A stretch of 64,000 nt of DNA from Echinometra lucunter (GCA_029962745.1 CM057165.1:23463202-23527201); one strand, 5' to 3'. Shown: positions 11,973 through 23,075, counted from the stretch's first letter. The notes: generated from the letters alone by a model not told the origin. Numbers and translations: made by a program.

Positions 11973-12222
11973 CATTTTTTTTGGGGGGGGGGGGGGCGGG
12001 GGTCTTTGTATCCTTAAGGTACACCAGAATGGGTTTGCAGGGGGGCACACGCCCCTCCCCCTCATGCGCCCCGTCGATCCACAGTGACAGGAAAAGTATG
12101 ACTGTGTCGAATTGCTGGGTTGGATCGAGAGAAGAAGTGGGAAAAACTAAAAGGTCTGAGAAACAATTAAAAAGTCTCCACCATTACTATGGGGGTCTCT
12201 TTTGACCCCGTGGGCCCGCCTG
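11860..12222. mobile_element. Possible CAG...CTG element in intron of transporter A
   Basis: Starts CAGGCGGCACAC and ends GGGCCCGCCTG, a short inverted terminus like other elements here, and contains a (TTA)n tract (11914-11972) and a G run. The flanking 8-mers do not match, so the call is weak. Confidence 0.35.
11914..11972. repeat. (TTA)n microsatellite
   Basis: About 19 TTA units. Gives poly-Tyr or poly-Leu frames that are not genes. Confidence 0.97.
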
Positions 12223-12339
12223 AAATTTGGGCCCACATTATTATACTCGACTAAAGTAACAATTTTCCAGATTTAGAGGTAATTTTTCGGAGACAGAATG
12301 TTGTTATCCAATCCAAATGACGATCTTGGGAATACTGAC

Positions 12340-12483
12340 CAAAAACTGCTCCGAATATGCCACCTATACCCATGAAGACCATGTTCATTGCCCAGATCTG
12401 TACGCCAAAGTCTGCGAGGAAGAGTTGATAACCGACTGAATTGGGCAGTGAGTCCAGAGCCGCCATGACAAAGAATCCTTGAA
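12340..12483 (-). CDS. SLC16-type transporter A, penultimate exon
   Basis: Bounded by acceptor CTAATAG and donor GTCAGT. Encodes QGFFVMAALDSLPNSVGYQL, then LADFGVQIWAMNMVFMGIGGIFGAVFG, the TM10-TM11 region of SLC16-like proteins (the FGVQxWAxNxVFxGIGGIFG pattern is typical). Phase matches both neighbours (codon A|TT at the left join, G|GC at the right). Open, with no slips. Confidence 0.88.
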
Positions 12484-12581
12484 CTATTAGAAAAAGAGGT
12501 TTGTGCAGAGAATGAAACTATGTCATTTTTACAATACAAGCGGTACTTGAGATCATTAGCGTAAACAGGCCCTCATACCCG

Positions 12582-12612
<31 letters not shown>

Positions 12613-12787
12613 GGAATGATTCCCCCACTGATACATATATATACACGCGTATATACATCCACTTCAAAAAGTGAGGGGGTGCATCTCCCCACCCCGAGGG
12701 ATTCCCCAAGGTTCACATCATTTTGAACTTAGGTTGGAAACGTAGGGGACAGCTATGAAGTATGATATCACGCTGATTCGAACTTAC

Positions 12788-12939
12788 TGGTTGCCTGTGT
12801 GAACAGGTATGGCTTGGTAGATACGAAGGACAATATCAGTATCAATAGGGCCCCTACACAGTTCGCTGCCATGATGATGAAGATCTTTGGTATAGAAAGA
12901 TGATCGGAAGCGACTCCGATGATAATCTTGCCGAGGAAC
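12788..12939 (-). CDS. SLC16-type transporter A, exon truncated by assembly gap
   Basis: Solute carrier 16 (monocarboxylate-transporter-like) proteins are 12-helix major facilitator transporters of the plasma membrane that move small organic acids or related solutes; the substrate cannot be told from this part. The exon encodes FLGKIIIGVASDHLSIPK, the loop between two C-terminal-half helices, and a helix IMAANCVGALLILILSFVS, then a GTAAGT donor. Its 5' part runs into the 500-N gap, and the N-terminal half of the gene was not found right of the gap. Distinct in sequence from transporter B, so the locus holds at least two paralogues on the same strand. Confidence 0.85.
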
Positions 12940-13439
12940 NNNNNNNNNNNNNNNNNNNNNNNNNNNNNNNNNNNNNNNNNNNNNNNNNNNNNNNNNNNNN
13001 NNNNNNNNNNNNNNNNNNNNNNNNNNNNNNNNNNNNNNNNNNNNNNNNNNNNNNNNNNNNNNNNNNNNNNNNNNNNNNNNNNNNNNNNNNNNNNNNNNNN
13101 NNNNNNNNNNNNNNNNNNNNNNNNNNNNNNNNNNNNNNNNNNNNNNNNNNNNNNNNNNNNNNNNNNNNNNNNNNNNNNNNNNNNNNNNNNNNNNNNNNNN
13201 NNNNNNNNNNNNNNNNNNNNNNNNNNNNNNNNNNNNNNNNNNNNNNNNNNNNNNNNNNNNNNNNNNNNNNNNNNNNNNNNNNNNNNNNNNNNNNNNNNNN
13301 NNNNNNNNNNNNNNNNNNNNNNNNNNNNNNNNNNNNNNNNNNNNNNNNNNNNNNNNNNNNNNNNNNNNNNNNNNNNNNNNNNNNNNNNNNNNNNNNNNNN
13401 NNNNNNNNNNNNNNNNNNNNNNNNNNNNNNNNNNNNNNN
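12940..13439. other. Assembly gap (500 N)
   Basis: Exactly 500 N, a conventional placeholder; true length unknown. It removes part of transporter A. Confidence 1.
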
Positions 13440-13569
13440 GCCTAATGGCTGGCATGGAGTGGCGGAATAAACAAGAAAATTTTAAGAGCTGCGGGGGGGG
13501 GGAGGAGGGGAGGTTAAATGGAAATGCCCTTGTTGTTGCATAGAAGAAAACGGTGGTGGTGGCATACCT

Positions 13570-13722
13570 GGGCACCGTTTCATGAAAGTTGTCAGTCACT
13601 GACAATTTCAGTCAAATCCTTGATTTTGCTTGGCTGAGATGCACTGATCACTGACTGTTACTATGGTAACTGTCAGTGACTGACAACTCGTCAGTGCTGA
13701 CAACTTTCATGAAACGGTGCCC
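13570..13722. mobile_element. Short TIR element (MITE), GGGCACCGTTTCATGAAAG ends
   Basis: Near-identical 26-bp inverted termini (GGGCACCGTTTCATGAAAG continuing GTTGTCAG) enclose about 100 bp that itself has inner inverted GTCAGTGACTGAC phrases. No obvious TSD. Similar TTTCATGAA-type ends occur at 62490-62596. Confidence 0.85.
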
Positions 13723-14055
13723 CGATCATGACCCTATGATGCCGCTCGCTAGTCATAAGGACGGCTAGTAATAACGACAGCTATAGTGAATGAATAGCGG
13801 TTCTTAAAAACCGTGGTCCTTATGACTTTATGAATAGCGACACCCTTTCCGTTCTATGAATAGCGGACCTTCAGGTATAGGAACTTAATAATGATAATAA
13901 TAATAATAACGTCTTACCCATGCGGGGTAGCCACTTCAGCTTATTATCGGCTGCTCTTCCGGCGGGCTCTACATAACATAATATGTTATTATTACCCTTC
14001 TCCATTCTTATATGCCGAGCGCCTGGCTAGAAGGCAGAAAGTCACATTTTTCAAG
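13723..14055. other. Non-coding, short repeated phrases
   Basis: Several ATGAATAGCGG phrases and their partial complements between 13740 and 13870, then (ATA)n. No gene. Confidence 0.5.
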
Positions 14056-14061
14056 TCTTCA

Positions 14062-14125
14062 GTATGACTCGGCCTGGGATCGAACCCACGACCTCCCGTT
14101 CATGAGGCGGACGCATTGAGCCAAC
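14062..14125 (-). repeat. tRNA-derived SINE head
   Basis: On the minus strand an A-box-like TTGGCTCAATGCG and a B-box GGTTCGATCCC (14076-14086) lie at tRNA spacing. No complete cloverleaf with paired acceptor ends, so a SINE or tRNA pseudogene rather than a tRNA gene. Confidence 0.65.
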
Positions 14126-14379
14126 TTTCATGAAACAATTAAGTTTGCAGTTACAATATAACTCTCTTATATTCTTGAAAAGTAATATCAGAACTTTCAT
14201 TTCTATTAAACAGATCATTACCACCCCCACAAAAATAAACAAAAAAAAAAAAAAAAAAAAAACGAACCCCCCCCCTACATTCTAACATTTTTTCAGCCAG
14301 AGAAAATGTTCCCCAATATGTGGCAATAACACAAAAATATTGCCCTTTTGAACAGCATAATGTTCTTATAAGAAAGCTT

Positions 14380-15690
14380 CCGGGCTCCGTCAGATGAACA
14401 GGTGCACGGTTGGGGCCCGACGGGGGTCTTTATGGCGCCCGGCCAGCGCCCTACCGGGTGCCGTGCGTTGCACTGTTTGCGTGTGGGTTCCGGCATTAGT
14501 GAATTTGATATCCTTTTTTTCTGATTTTTGCTGTTTTTGATACCCTAAAGTGGATCCCCGGGTTCCCCACCCGGTGCTTAAAAACGACCCTTTTTCTACG
14601 TTTTTGTTTACGCGGATGATGTTTCAAGCCTCAATGAGACACAACATAAAGAACTTCATGCATACATATTGCGCATAAGAAGCTTTTTATTTATTGTACA
14701 AGTACAGACAATAGTAGCTGTATAGTACATGATTTGTCAAGGTGTAACATTGACAGACTCCCTTCTTCTTCTGTTTATTTGCCCTCTTTTTTTTCTTCTT
14801 TTACGATAGTCCCCGTACCTATTCTTGACCCCCCTCCACGTTTGGCTACATAGAGTACCTGAACCTGTAGGGGGGGGGGGGGGAGCAATACTTGATATGA
14901 GCAAATGGTGACGGTGACATAACAACATTTTCAAAAGGGGACGAGGGCCAGGCGGGGGCCAGGCCACTGGCAACGATTTTTCACAGGGGTGCTGAACCCC
15001 AAAGTCACCTGTTAGGTTGAATTTCAATATTTTGGGGAAGGCGGGCGGGGGGGGGGGGGTGTGCCATACAATTAAATTTTCCCTAAATAATTCAGGCCTT
15101 AAAAATCCTTTATCCATTTCACTTGTGCTGTAATGAGCACTAAAAGCTGACTTTGGCAGAAAGAGAAAAGGAGAGAGAGAGATCGAGGGCAACGTCACTC
15201 ACTGTATATATCAAACGGATGGATTTGATGCCGCCGTGAGGGGGCCGCACTGGCAATTGTTACATCAAACGGTTCCCGTACGGCAGGCGCCCGGTGTTGG
15301 ACATTATCGCCCGGGACCCTTGAGGGGCCCGTGACCGCAGGATAGCCCTGCGGCAGCCTTGAGCACCGCAAGGCGCCCGTCAACAATTTTTCACGACAAA
15401 TGGCTGGAAAAACCGGCCGGAGCCCGCACGGGACCCCTAAGGTGCCACCTCGGGCCTTCTACGGGTTTTCTACGGCTTAACGGTGAGATGAAAACGCCGG
15501 AAGAATTGGGAGCAGCGAGTTCAGCACCTCGCCGCCCGTACGGCGAGTTAAAATTTCCCGGTACCCGTGAGAGCCGTAGGGACCCCGGCCGGGCACCGAA
15601 CGAAATTGGCCAAAATGTCTATTTTCACTCGCCGTACGGGCCCCGAAGTGGATATGTGAAAGCCCCTTATGTTAACCCAGGAATGACTTG
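14380..15690. other. GC-rich islands of unknown nature
   Basis: Two GC-rich blocks (14380-14480 and 15190-15690) contrast with the AT-rich surroundings. They are dense in CCGTACGGC, GGGCCCGTG and CCCGGGAC phrases, several of them palindromic. Frames up to about 150 codons exist, but composition is repeat-like and no domain is recognised. The block between (14480-15190) is ordinary sequence with G runs and a possible inverted CAG-type end. Confidence 0.4.
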
Positions 15691-15878
15691 AACGGTGTAT
15701 TTTTCTAGATTGAGACATGATCTAACATGCTGTCTATTGTTGTGCTCCTATAAGCACATATTTTCATTTATATCTGATGTACTATTTGTTTTTAACAGCA
15801 GAATTATAATTAACCTTTGAGATCTTTGTTCCCATGCTAATATGTTATCAGTTGTAGCTAGGGACTGGGGTTGCAGTT

Positions 15879-16107
15879 AGTTATTCCTAAGGTTCGTTAG
15901 TCCGAAAATGAAAAAAAAAAAGGCTCGTTATTCCGAAGGTCCGTTAATCCGAAATGAAATAAGGTTCTTTAGTTCGTTAGTTATTTTCGGACTAACGAAC
16001 CTTATTTCATTTTCGGACTATCGAACATTCGGAATAACGAACATTCGGAATAATGAACCTTCGGAATAATGAACCTTCGGAGTAACAAACCTTCGGAATA
16101 ACGAACA
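15879..16107. repeat. Foldback array of GTTCGTTATTCCGAA motifs
   Basis: Left part has GGTTCGTTAGTCCGAAAATG and variants. The right part has the complement (CTAACGAACC, TTCGGAATAACGAAC) in four to five tandem copies of about 21 bp. The inversion centre is near 15975. Same architecture as the array at 10990-11475 but a different motif. Confidence 0.85.
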
Positions 16108-16296
16108 TCACCCGGGACGGGACATTGGTCGAATGTGTACTGTCGGAATTCCATTTTTCTTTAAAACTGATGTAGATCACACTTACTACACTTTTTTAAA
16201 ACAACACATGTACACGTTGGTATCAATATGCATATAAAGCACACTTATTTAATTGATATACGATAAAACAGCAATGTAGATAAAATGCCTTGCTCG

Positions 16297-16380
16297 AGGG
16301 CATAAGTGCCGTGCCGGGGATCGAACCCCCGACTTTCGCGTCTTCATTCAAGCGCCTTAAACCACTCGATTACGGCACCA
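16297..16380 (-). repeat. tRNA-derived SINE or tRNA pseudogene
   Basis: The minus strand reads GTGCCGTAATCGAGTGG ... TTTAAGGCGC ... GGGTTCGATCCCCGGCACGGC. The B-box is intact and the 5' GTGCCGT pairs with ACGGCAC at the 3' end, as in a class II (Leu/Ser-like) tRNA. The anticodon arm is not convincing. Confidence 0.6.
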
Positions 16381-17588
16381 CTATAATAAAAATAGATAGA
16401 TGTAGCATGATAATTATGTTCAAACTTTTCGTGACTAGTTTTATTTGCATCTATACGACTGAGACGTGGTCTACAAGGCTATGAATTATTTCATACTTTC
16501 GTCGAGATTTGACGCTATAGCTAATAAGTCATGAAAAGTCTACCAAAAATAACCTAAAATATGTCCTTTTAGATACCATGATGTAGTATATTGCTGTATT
16601 TTCCTGAAATATTTTTATGCAAAATATCTTTGGAAAGAAAGAATAAAAAAACATGATGCACTTCATACGGGTGTCATGTCCGTTACACACGTGAAGAGTT
16701 TGTTTGCAAAAGGGGTTAGATCCACTTTTGATGAAAATCGAGTTACTGATATTAGAACAACTGTGTACCTGTCTTAAGAAAAGAAATTAAGCTTAATTTT
16801 CAGAGAACTCGTGAAAAAATGCACTTTCTAATTTCACTTTTCCATAGACGCCAGTACAAAATCTGGCAAACAAATGCGTTTTTCTCTGTAGCTACAAAAA
16901 GTGGATCTAACCGTAATTGCAGACAAACTCTTCACGAGTATTGATATTATCACATTCTATCAGCTATAAAAATATAAATTACAATTTAACCACCGGAAAT
17001 GTGTTTTGTTTGTGTGTGGACTGCTACATGATACTACTTATAAACCACTTCCAGCTGGTGCAGTCAAAAGTTTGCTTTATTATTTTCTTCGCTTGTAAAT
17101 ATAAGAGAAATAGCCCCAATAAGATCATAAAGTATCTGAGATATTACAGAATATCAGGTAATGATGTGAGTTTTCATCTATCAACATATATACAACAGAG
17201 TACCTGGCATACCTTGAGTTCTTTATAATACGAAAGCTCGAAAAAAAGATTGAGTGAACAAAACTGTCATGTCCGTGCCACTCAAAGTATCACGTCCGTT
17301 AGCTTCGTTCTGAGCTCTAATAAGTGTTTTTCTCATCAAACTATTTATGACTAAAATATGACTCAAACATCCAAGTTCATCCAGTCCCAAAACCAGGGGC
17401 GTAGACAGCGGGGGGGATGAGGGGTATGCATCCCCCCCACCTCACAAGGTGGGGGGGATGACATGTACAATCATCCCCCCCCCAGGTTTTAGGGAAGGAT
17501 GTTTTCTTACAATATCATTATAACAACAACAACAACAAGAATAAACATAAACATAATAATAATAATAATATTATCATCATCATCATTA

Positions 17589-17590
<2 letters not shown>

Positions 17591-17644
<54 letters not shown>

Positions 17645-17699
17645 GATTATCATAATTATGATAACAATAATAGTTATCATCATCATCATCATCATCATC
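17591..17699. repeat. (TTA)n and (ATC)n microsatellites
   Basis: TTA repeats to about 17644, then (ATC)n at 17677-17699. Poly-Asn and poly-Asp frames here are artefacts. Confidence 0.95.
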
Positions 17700-17929
17700 G
17701 TTAATGTGACTGAAATGGCGATTGCTATCATAACTATATCGATCATTATTCTGCTTTATGTAGTCATTTATATTACTTTGGGGTAATTTCGGCGCCGTCT
17801 GAGTTTTTCTGAAGTGGTGTAATAACATAATTTAAAAAAAAGATAAACAGCGTGATGTAAATATGCAAAAATGTGTGTGACAGTCCATATTCTATATACG
17901 TTTGTCACGGTGCGTAGATCTTCAATTTA

Positions 17930-19139
17930 CAGAGGCGGCGCTCCCAGGGGGTGCTCAGTGGCCCCCCCCCCCCCCACTTTTCGAAGCATCCAAAAAGTGC
18001 CCCTTTTTACCCAACAAAAATGCTGCCTTTCAAACCTGTTCAGTGCCCTTCTTTTATCTTAGAAGGGCCCATTTTCTTTGTTGATCAAATGCCCTTTCGC
18101 TTTCTAATAAGTGCCCCTTTTCGTTTCAGATAAGTTACCCTTCTTAAAATCTACAGAAATACGCTCTTTTGTGCCTTTCCCTTTTAATAGCGCTCTGTTC
18201 CCTTCTGAGAAGTGCACCTCTTACACTTCAAATGAATGTCCCTTTTAAAATTAATGTGATTATTATCCCCTTTGACTACCGTTTTTCAAAGTGCAATTTC
18301 TCTTCTGCAGATTGCCCCTTTTCACCCCTGATAAGTGCCCCATTTGAAATCTGATACCTGCCCTCATTTAACTTCTGATAAGTGCCCATTTCCCTTTCTA
18401 GTATGTCCAATTTCTGCATCTGTTCATGTAAGATAAGGGCACTTAGCGCCATTTTTGTTTTCTGATAGTGTCCCTTTTCCATTCGGGCAAGTGCTTCCCG
18501 CAACTGTAATTAGAAGGAACGGTGCCCCTTTATTGGGGGTATTTTTCTACTTTTTCTTTCTAAAGCTCGCTCGCTACGCTCGCTCGTACTTATGATATCA
18601 CACTCAAGGCAGGTCAAGTGTGTTGTAAACATAAAGTCTTATACGTTCTCCTAAGTTCCTGATGGTATTGTGCTTAAAACCCCATTCAATTTGAATAATT
18701 TTCTCTGATATGAGACCTCACTAATGCATTTAAACATTATAGCTTGGTCACTGTAAGGAACACTATATACAGAATAAACTGAAGAAATTTACGATAGTAA
18801 TGGAACACGAATAAAATGAATTTCCGGGAGCCTTTATCATTATATGCCACTCGAAATATACTGCAAATACAATGCCCTTCGGCAAAAATACCTAGCATTT
18901 TTTGCTCGCTCGCTTCGCTCGCTCACAATTGAGTAAGACAGAGCAGTATACAATAATACTGCAAAGTAGTTATTATCATGACTTATAAAAGTATGCACTT
19001 TAAAAGTGTATTAAATAGAATGTAAGGGTATATTTTCCTTCTCGTGTTCAGCTTTTGTAAGGGGCCCCCCTTTCCCCCCCCCCCAGTGCCCTTTTTCGCT
19101 AGTGCCCCCCCCCACTTTGAAAGACGCTCCGCCGCCCTG
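17930..19139. mobile_element. Nested hAT-like element, relative of 944-6854
   Basis: Starts CAGAGGCGGCGCTCCC and ends GCTCCGCCGCCCTG. Flanking 8-mers TCAATTTA and TCTGTTTA agree at six positions, a plausible decayed TSD. The interior is a run of degenerate GTGCCCCTTTT(N)TGATAA phrases and two GCTCGCTCGCTTCGCTCGC motifs (18563 and 18903). It is the best reference copy for the interrupted element at 944-6854. No coding capacity. Confidence 0.8.
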
Positions 19140-20117
19140 TCTGTTTATGTCTGTGCATTCGGGTGTGGGTGTGTGTGTGTGCGTGTGTGTGGGTGTGTAC
19201 GTGTGGGTGTGAGTTGTGGGGGGGGGGTGCGTGTGTGTGTGTATATCTGTATACGAAATTATCCTCGAATTCTCGTGAACGGCAAATCATCCCCCCAGGT
19301 GTGAGAACCTGTCTACGCCACTGCCCAAAACTCACAAGAATTTTACACAATTAGTTTTTTTTAAATACCTCTTTTTTTAGTCGTCACGTCCGTTGCAGTC
19401 AGAAGGAGTCCATTTTCTCTGCAACTATATAGTGAATTAGTGCAAAATGTGTACTGTATCTCCCTGATATTGTATTCAAATGTGCCCGGTCGATAAGCTC
19501 AATGAGATCTGTTCAGAAACTAGTACTTCTGCTTTTATACAATCTCTTGAAATTGAAAAAAAGGTATGAATGTCATGTCCGTTACGCTCTCACGTCCGTT
19601 ACTTTACGGCGTTCCTGAAAAACAGCTTCTAGCTGATGGCAGGCTTTTACCCTGATTAAATAAATGCAATACAATACAATACAATGGAATTTCATTATTT
19701 TATTGGTTGATTTTTAATCGAATCAATAAAAATCACCAAGTATAGGAAAAAACTGTGCAACTAATGAACGAAGATTTTTCATTTATATCTGTATTTGTAT
19801 TGATTTTTTAAAGGAAAGATAGTCATAAGACCAGAGTTTGCAGGCCATCAATTTGAAATGCACTTACTTCTAGTCTTTGATTTTATACACTCATCAAGAG
19901 AATTTCGTTAAGCAGGAAAAATGGTGCCACTGACAACAGACATGACAGAGCGAAGGGTTTTTTTTCTTCTTCTTTTTCTTTTAAGAAAGATAGCATCGAT
20001 CATAAAACCAATTTTTAAATTTTAAATGTATATATCAAATAGAAATCTACACCAACAAAATTTAGAACAAAGATAACGCCATATTGGTTCACATGTGGCC
20101 TTGCCCAAGAATTAGAT

Positions 20118-20193
20118 AGTGGGGAAGGGGGAGGGGGGAGGGGAAGGGGAGGGGAGGGGGAGGGGAGGGAAGGGGAGTGGAGGGGAGTGGAGG
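20118..20193. repeat. G/A-rich simple repeat (GGGGA)n
   Basis: Degenerate GGGGAGGGGA tract; its counterpart in copy 2 is 33630-33727, with length differences. Confidence 0.9.
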
Positions 20194-21370
20194 TTGCCTA
20201 GTCTGAGAAGTAAAATCAAGACTTTGGAAAGACCCACAATCATGCACCTTTAATCAAATTTGTGAATCTAAATTAGCAGAGAGAAGGCTTCTATTTATTT
20301 TAAGGCATTAGAAAAATTGTCCTATGCCTCCTTGAACTCTACACAAGATACACATAACACATGGGCTGGCTTTAATATAAACCTCCAAGAAGTTGCGAAC
20401 TCTTCAAATGAGAGAGAAAAAAGTGAAAAGGTTGAAGTGACATTAAAAGAATATTTTTTTCTCAGAAATGGGTATTTGACTGTCACTCTACTGCATATCA
20501 AATTTTAGAATGGACTGTTCTTGATAAAACAGGATGGGGGGGGGGGGTATGAATGGGAATTTGATAATCATTCTATTGCATATCAAATTCCAATTCATAA
20601 TTTTCATGATAGATATATGTATTTAGACCCTGGAATAACACTCTTGAATCATCTTTTCAAACTATGATTGTAATGGTGGCAACAAGTCACCAAGTATCAA
20701 ATTTGAAAAAAAAGAGACTTGTATATGTTGCAATGTTGTCTCTTTGCCACTCAGTCATTTTTTTTTCAAAGTTACATTCAGCATACATGGCCTTTTAAAA
20801 TCATTAATAATTTCCTCAATGGCATTAAAGACAAAATACTCCTGATATTGCCAATGGCATTTATTCCTCTGGCATTCTCACCTCTAACACCTGACCCCAT
20901 TTCAATAATCCATCAATATTACAAAATTTGTGTTGAAGGCTCAATAGAATATATCAAAGAGCTTTGACCAGCAATGCTGACATATATCAAGAACCTTTTC
21001 CAGCTACATTTATGAGACTCATTTTACAGTATAGAGTCATTGTTATCACTGATAACGATAACAATGGACTGACCTTTTAACCCTAAGCTTTGGTAACGAC
21101 ACATATATGAATGTATTCATGTATTGTATTGCACTCTGAAGGACCTTACAAATTGGATGCATTTATGTTCAGTATCTCAAATGAATCTCAAAATAACAAT
21201 GTAACAGGAAATGAGGGATAATTTTCTAAGCTGTAAAACAAATTTAGATTTCCAAAATGACCCACATGAAACTGGCATATTTTCTTAACAAAAATTATTA
21301 GTGTAGTTTCCTGAGGTGTAAATGGCAACAATTGCTTCTGGTAAAGCACACTTTCACACACATAATACTG
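20194..21370. other. Non-coding interior of copy 1
   Basis: AT-rich sequence without coding signal; short open frames here also occur in copy 2 with indels, which argues against them being genes. Confidence 0.6.
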
Positions 21371-21939
21371 TTAAAGGGTAAGTCCACTCGAGAAATTTCA
21401 CTGCTTCCAATAAAAGGAGATAAATTTGAACAGCATTTTAAAAAAGAGATGAGCACAATAGGTCAAAGAATAAGAAAATTACACTCATTTACATTTTCTA
21501 GTAAACTACTCTCGACTCTGCAAATTGGCAACACTGATGACATCATATGCGAGCAGGTCTCCATTCACTTTGTACATGAAATTTCACATTTTCTCAATTT
21601 TATTGGAAGTTACACATTTTCTAACCCTCACAGTCGATGTATGTTCAGAAGAATTGCTATTTACATAACATACTTTGACTATGGGGTAAGAAAATGTGTA
21701 ACTTCCAAGAAAATTGAGAAAATGTGAAATTTCATGTACAAAGTGAATGGAGACCTGCTCACATATGATGTCATCAGTGTTGCCAATTTGCAGAGTGGAG
21801 AGTAATTTACTAGAAAATGTAAATGAGTGTAATTTTCTTATTCTTTGACTGATTTTGCTAATTTCTTTTTTAAAATGCTGTTCAAATCTATCTCCTTTTA
21901 TTGAAATAGTGAAACTTCTAGGGTGGACTTTCCCTTTAA
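21371..21939. mobile_element. Long foldback MITE with TTAA ends, copy 1
   Basis: TTAAAGGGTAAGTCCACTC at the left and its near complement ending GGACTTTCCCTTTAA at the right. The two arms are inverted copies over nearly 270 bp each, meeting near 21660. The TTAA boundary suggests a TTAA-targeting (piggyBac-type) element. The mirror frames on opposite strands give similar peptides, as expected of a palindrome. Same element in copy 2 at 35018-35583. Confidence 0.9.
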
Positions 21940-22508
21940 GACACTGAATCATTCTCGATTTATGACAGTCATTGTACTGGTACTACCTTCTGATACAGGG
22001 ATACAAGTACAGTATCCCTTGGGCACTCTGCAGAGTGGATTTGGCACATTACAAATCCCATCTATTATTATTATTATTATTATTATCCATCAGAAGTGAG
22101 TATACCCTTTACAAAATGTTGAAATTCAAATGTAAATTCTTACATAAATATATTACAACTATGATAGAGTAGAATGAAATTCTGTGACGGATGTATTGAT
22201 AGGAATTATCTCTTCCATAACAATAATGTAATAGCTGAAGGATTTTGTTTAAATTTGTGGCAACAAAACTTAAGCACACCCTCAAGGGTGTACCCACTTT
22301 TGTTGGATACTGTAATTACAGTTATGAGACGGAAGCATAAATGTGAATATAATGGCATGGAACTCCTGGAAAGGTACTTCTCCAGTTATAGCTTTAGAAT
22401 ATTAAAGAGGATTCTCATTTTCATTTAACAACAAAAACGAACAGAAAAGAAAAACAAGAACCCCCCCCCAAAAAAACTAGATGAATCTTCGACCACGCGT
22501 GGTCGAAC

Positions 22509-23075
22509 TTTATGCCTCCGCCATTACCAAATCAGAAATAAATGGCACTTCATGTTGATTTATTTTTATTTATACAATGACATCTTTGACCTTGACCTCT
22601 GACCTTGTGACCCTCAAATCTAATCAGATCACTGTCTCTCCCATATGCATACATGTGCTAAGTTTGAGGTTGATCGGTCAAATGGTTGTTGAGTTATTGT
22701 GAAAACGAACCATTTCTATGTACATAATGACCTCTAAGAGCTTTGACCTTTGACCTTGTGACCCCAAAATCTAATCAGATCATTGTCCCTTCCATGTGCA
22801 TACATGAGCCAAGTTTGAAGCCAATCTGTCAAATGGTTCTTAAGTTATCGTGAGAACGAACCATTTTTATGTGTATTATTACCTCTATGACCTTGACCTT
22901 TGACCTTGAGACCCCAAAATCTAATCAGATCAATGTCTCTTCCATGTGCATACACAAGCCAAGTTTGAAGTTGATCCGTCAAACGGTTCTTTAGTTATCG
23001 TGAGAACGAAAACGGGACGGATGACCCGAAAACATAATGCCTCCGGCAACCACCTATGGTGGGCGGAGGCATAAA
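22509..23075. mobile_element. TIR element with three internal repeats carrying nuclear-receptor-like DR1 motifs
   Basis: Inverted ends TTTATGCCTCCGCC and GGCGGAGGCATAAA. The interior is three tandem units of ~150 bp, each with TGACCTTTGACC (exact at 22744 and 22894; a variant near 22594), then GTGACCCCAAAATCTAATC, CCATGTGCATACA and AGTTTGAAG. A perfect 20-bp palindrome TTCGACCACGCGTGGTCGAA sits just outside the left end (22488-22507). The whole of 22459-23075 is absent from copy 2 at about 36037. Confidence 0.85.

Larger units (their letters stand above)
17394..19323. mobile_element. hAT-like insertion with 8-bp TSD and known empty site
   Basis: TIRs CAGGGGCGTAGACAG (17394) and CTGTCTACGCCACTG (19323) are flanked by CCCAAAAC at 17386-17393 and 19324-19331. 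Copy 2 has a single CCCAAAAC at 30516-30523 in otherwise the same sequence, so the insertion boundaries are proven within the window. No transposase. It contains (TTA)n and (ATC)n tracts and a second nested element (17930-19139). Confidence 0.93.

Noticed and set aside
11852..12230. Firm hAT call for the CAGGCGG...CCGCCTG stretch
   Set aside because: Flanking 8-mers do not match, so kept only as a weak feature.
12784..13605. Long open frames spanning the N runs (also at 24166-24921)
   Set aside because: Created by translating N; only 12788-12939 holds real coding sequence.
16297..16380. Functional tRNA gene
   Set aside because: B-box and acceptor-like ends present but anticodon arm and A-box are poor; neighbouring copies behave as SINEs.
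21332..21952. Two similar ~125-codon frames on opposite strands (also at 35095-35596)
   Set aside because: Products of the inverted arms of a foldback element, disrupted differently in the two copies.
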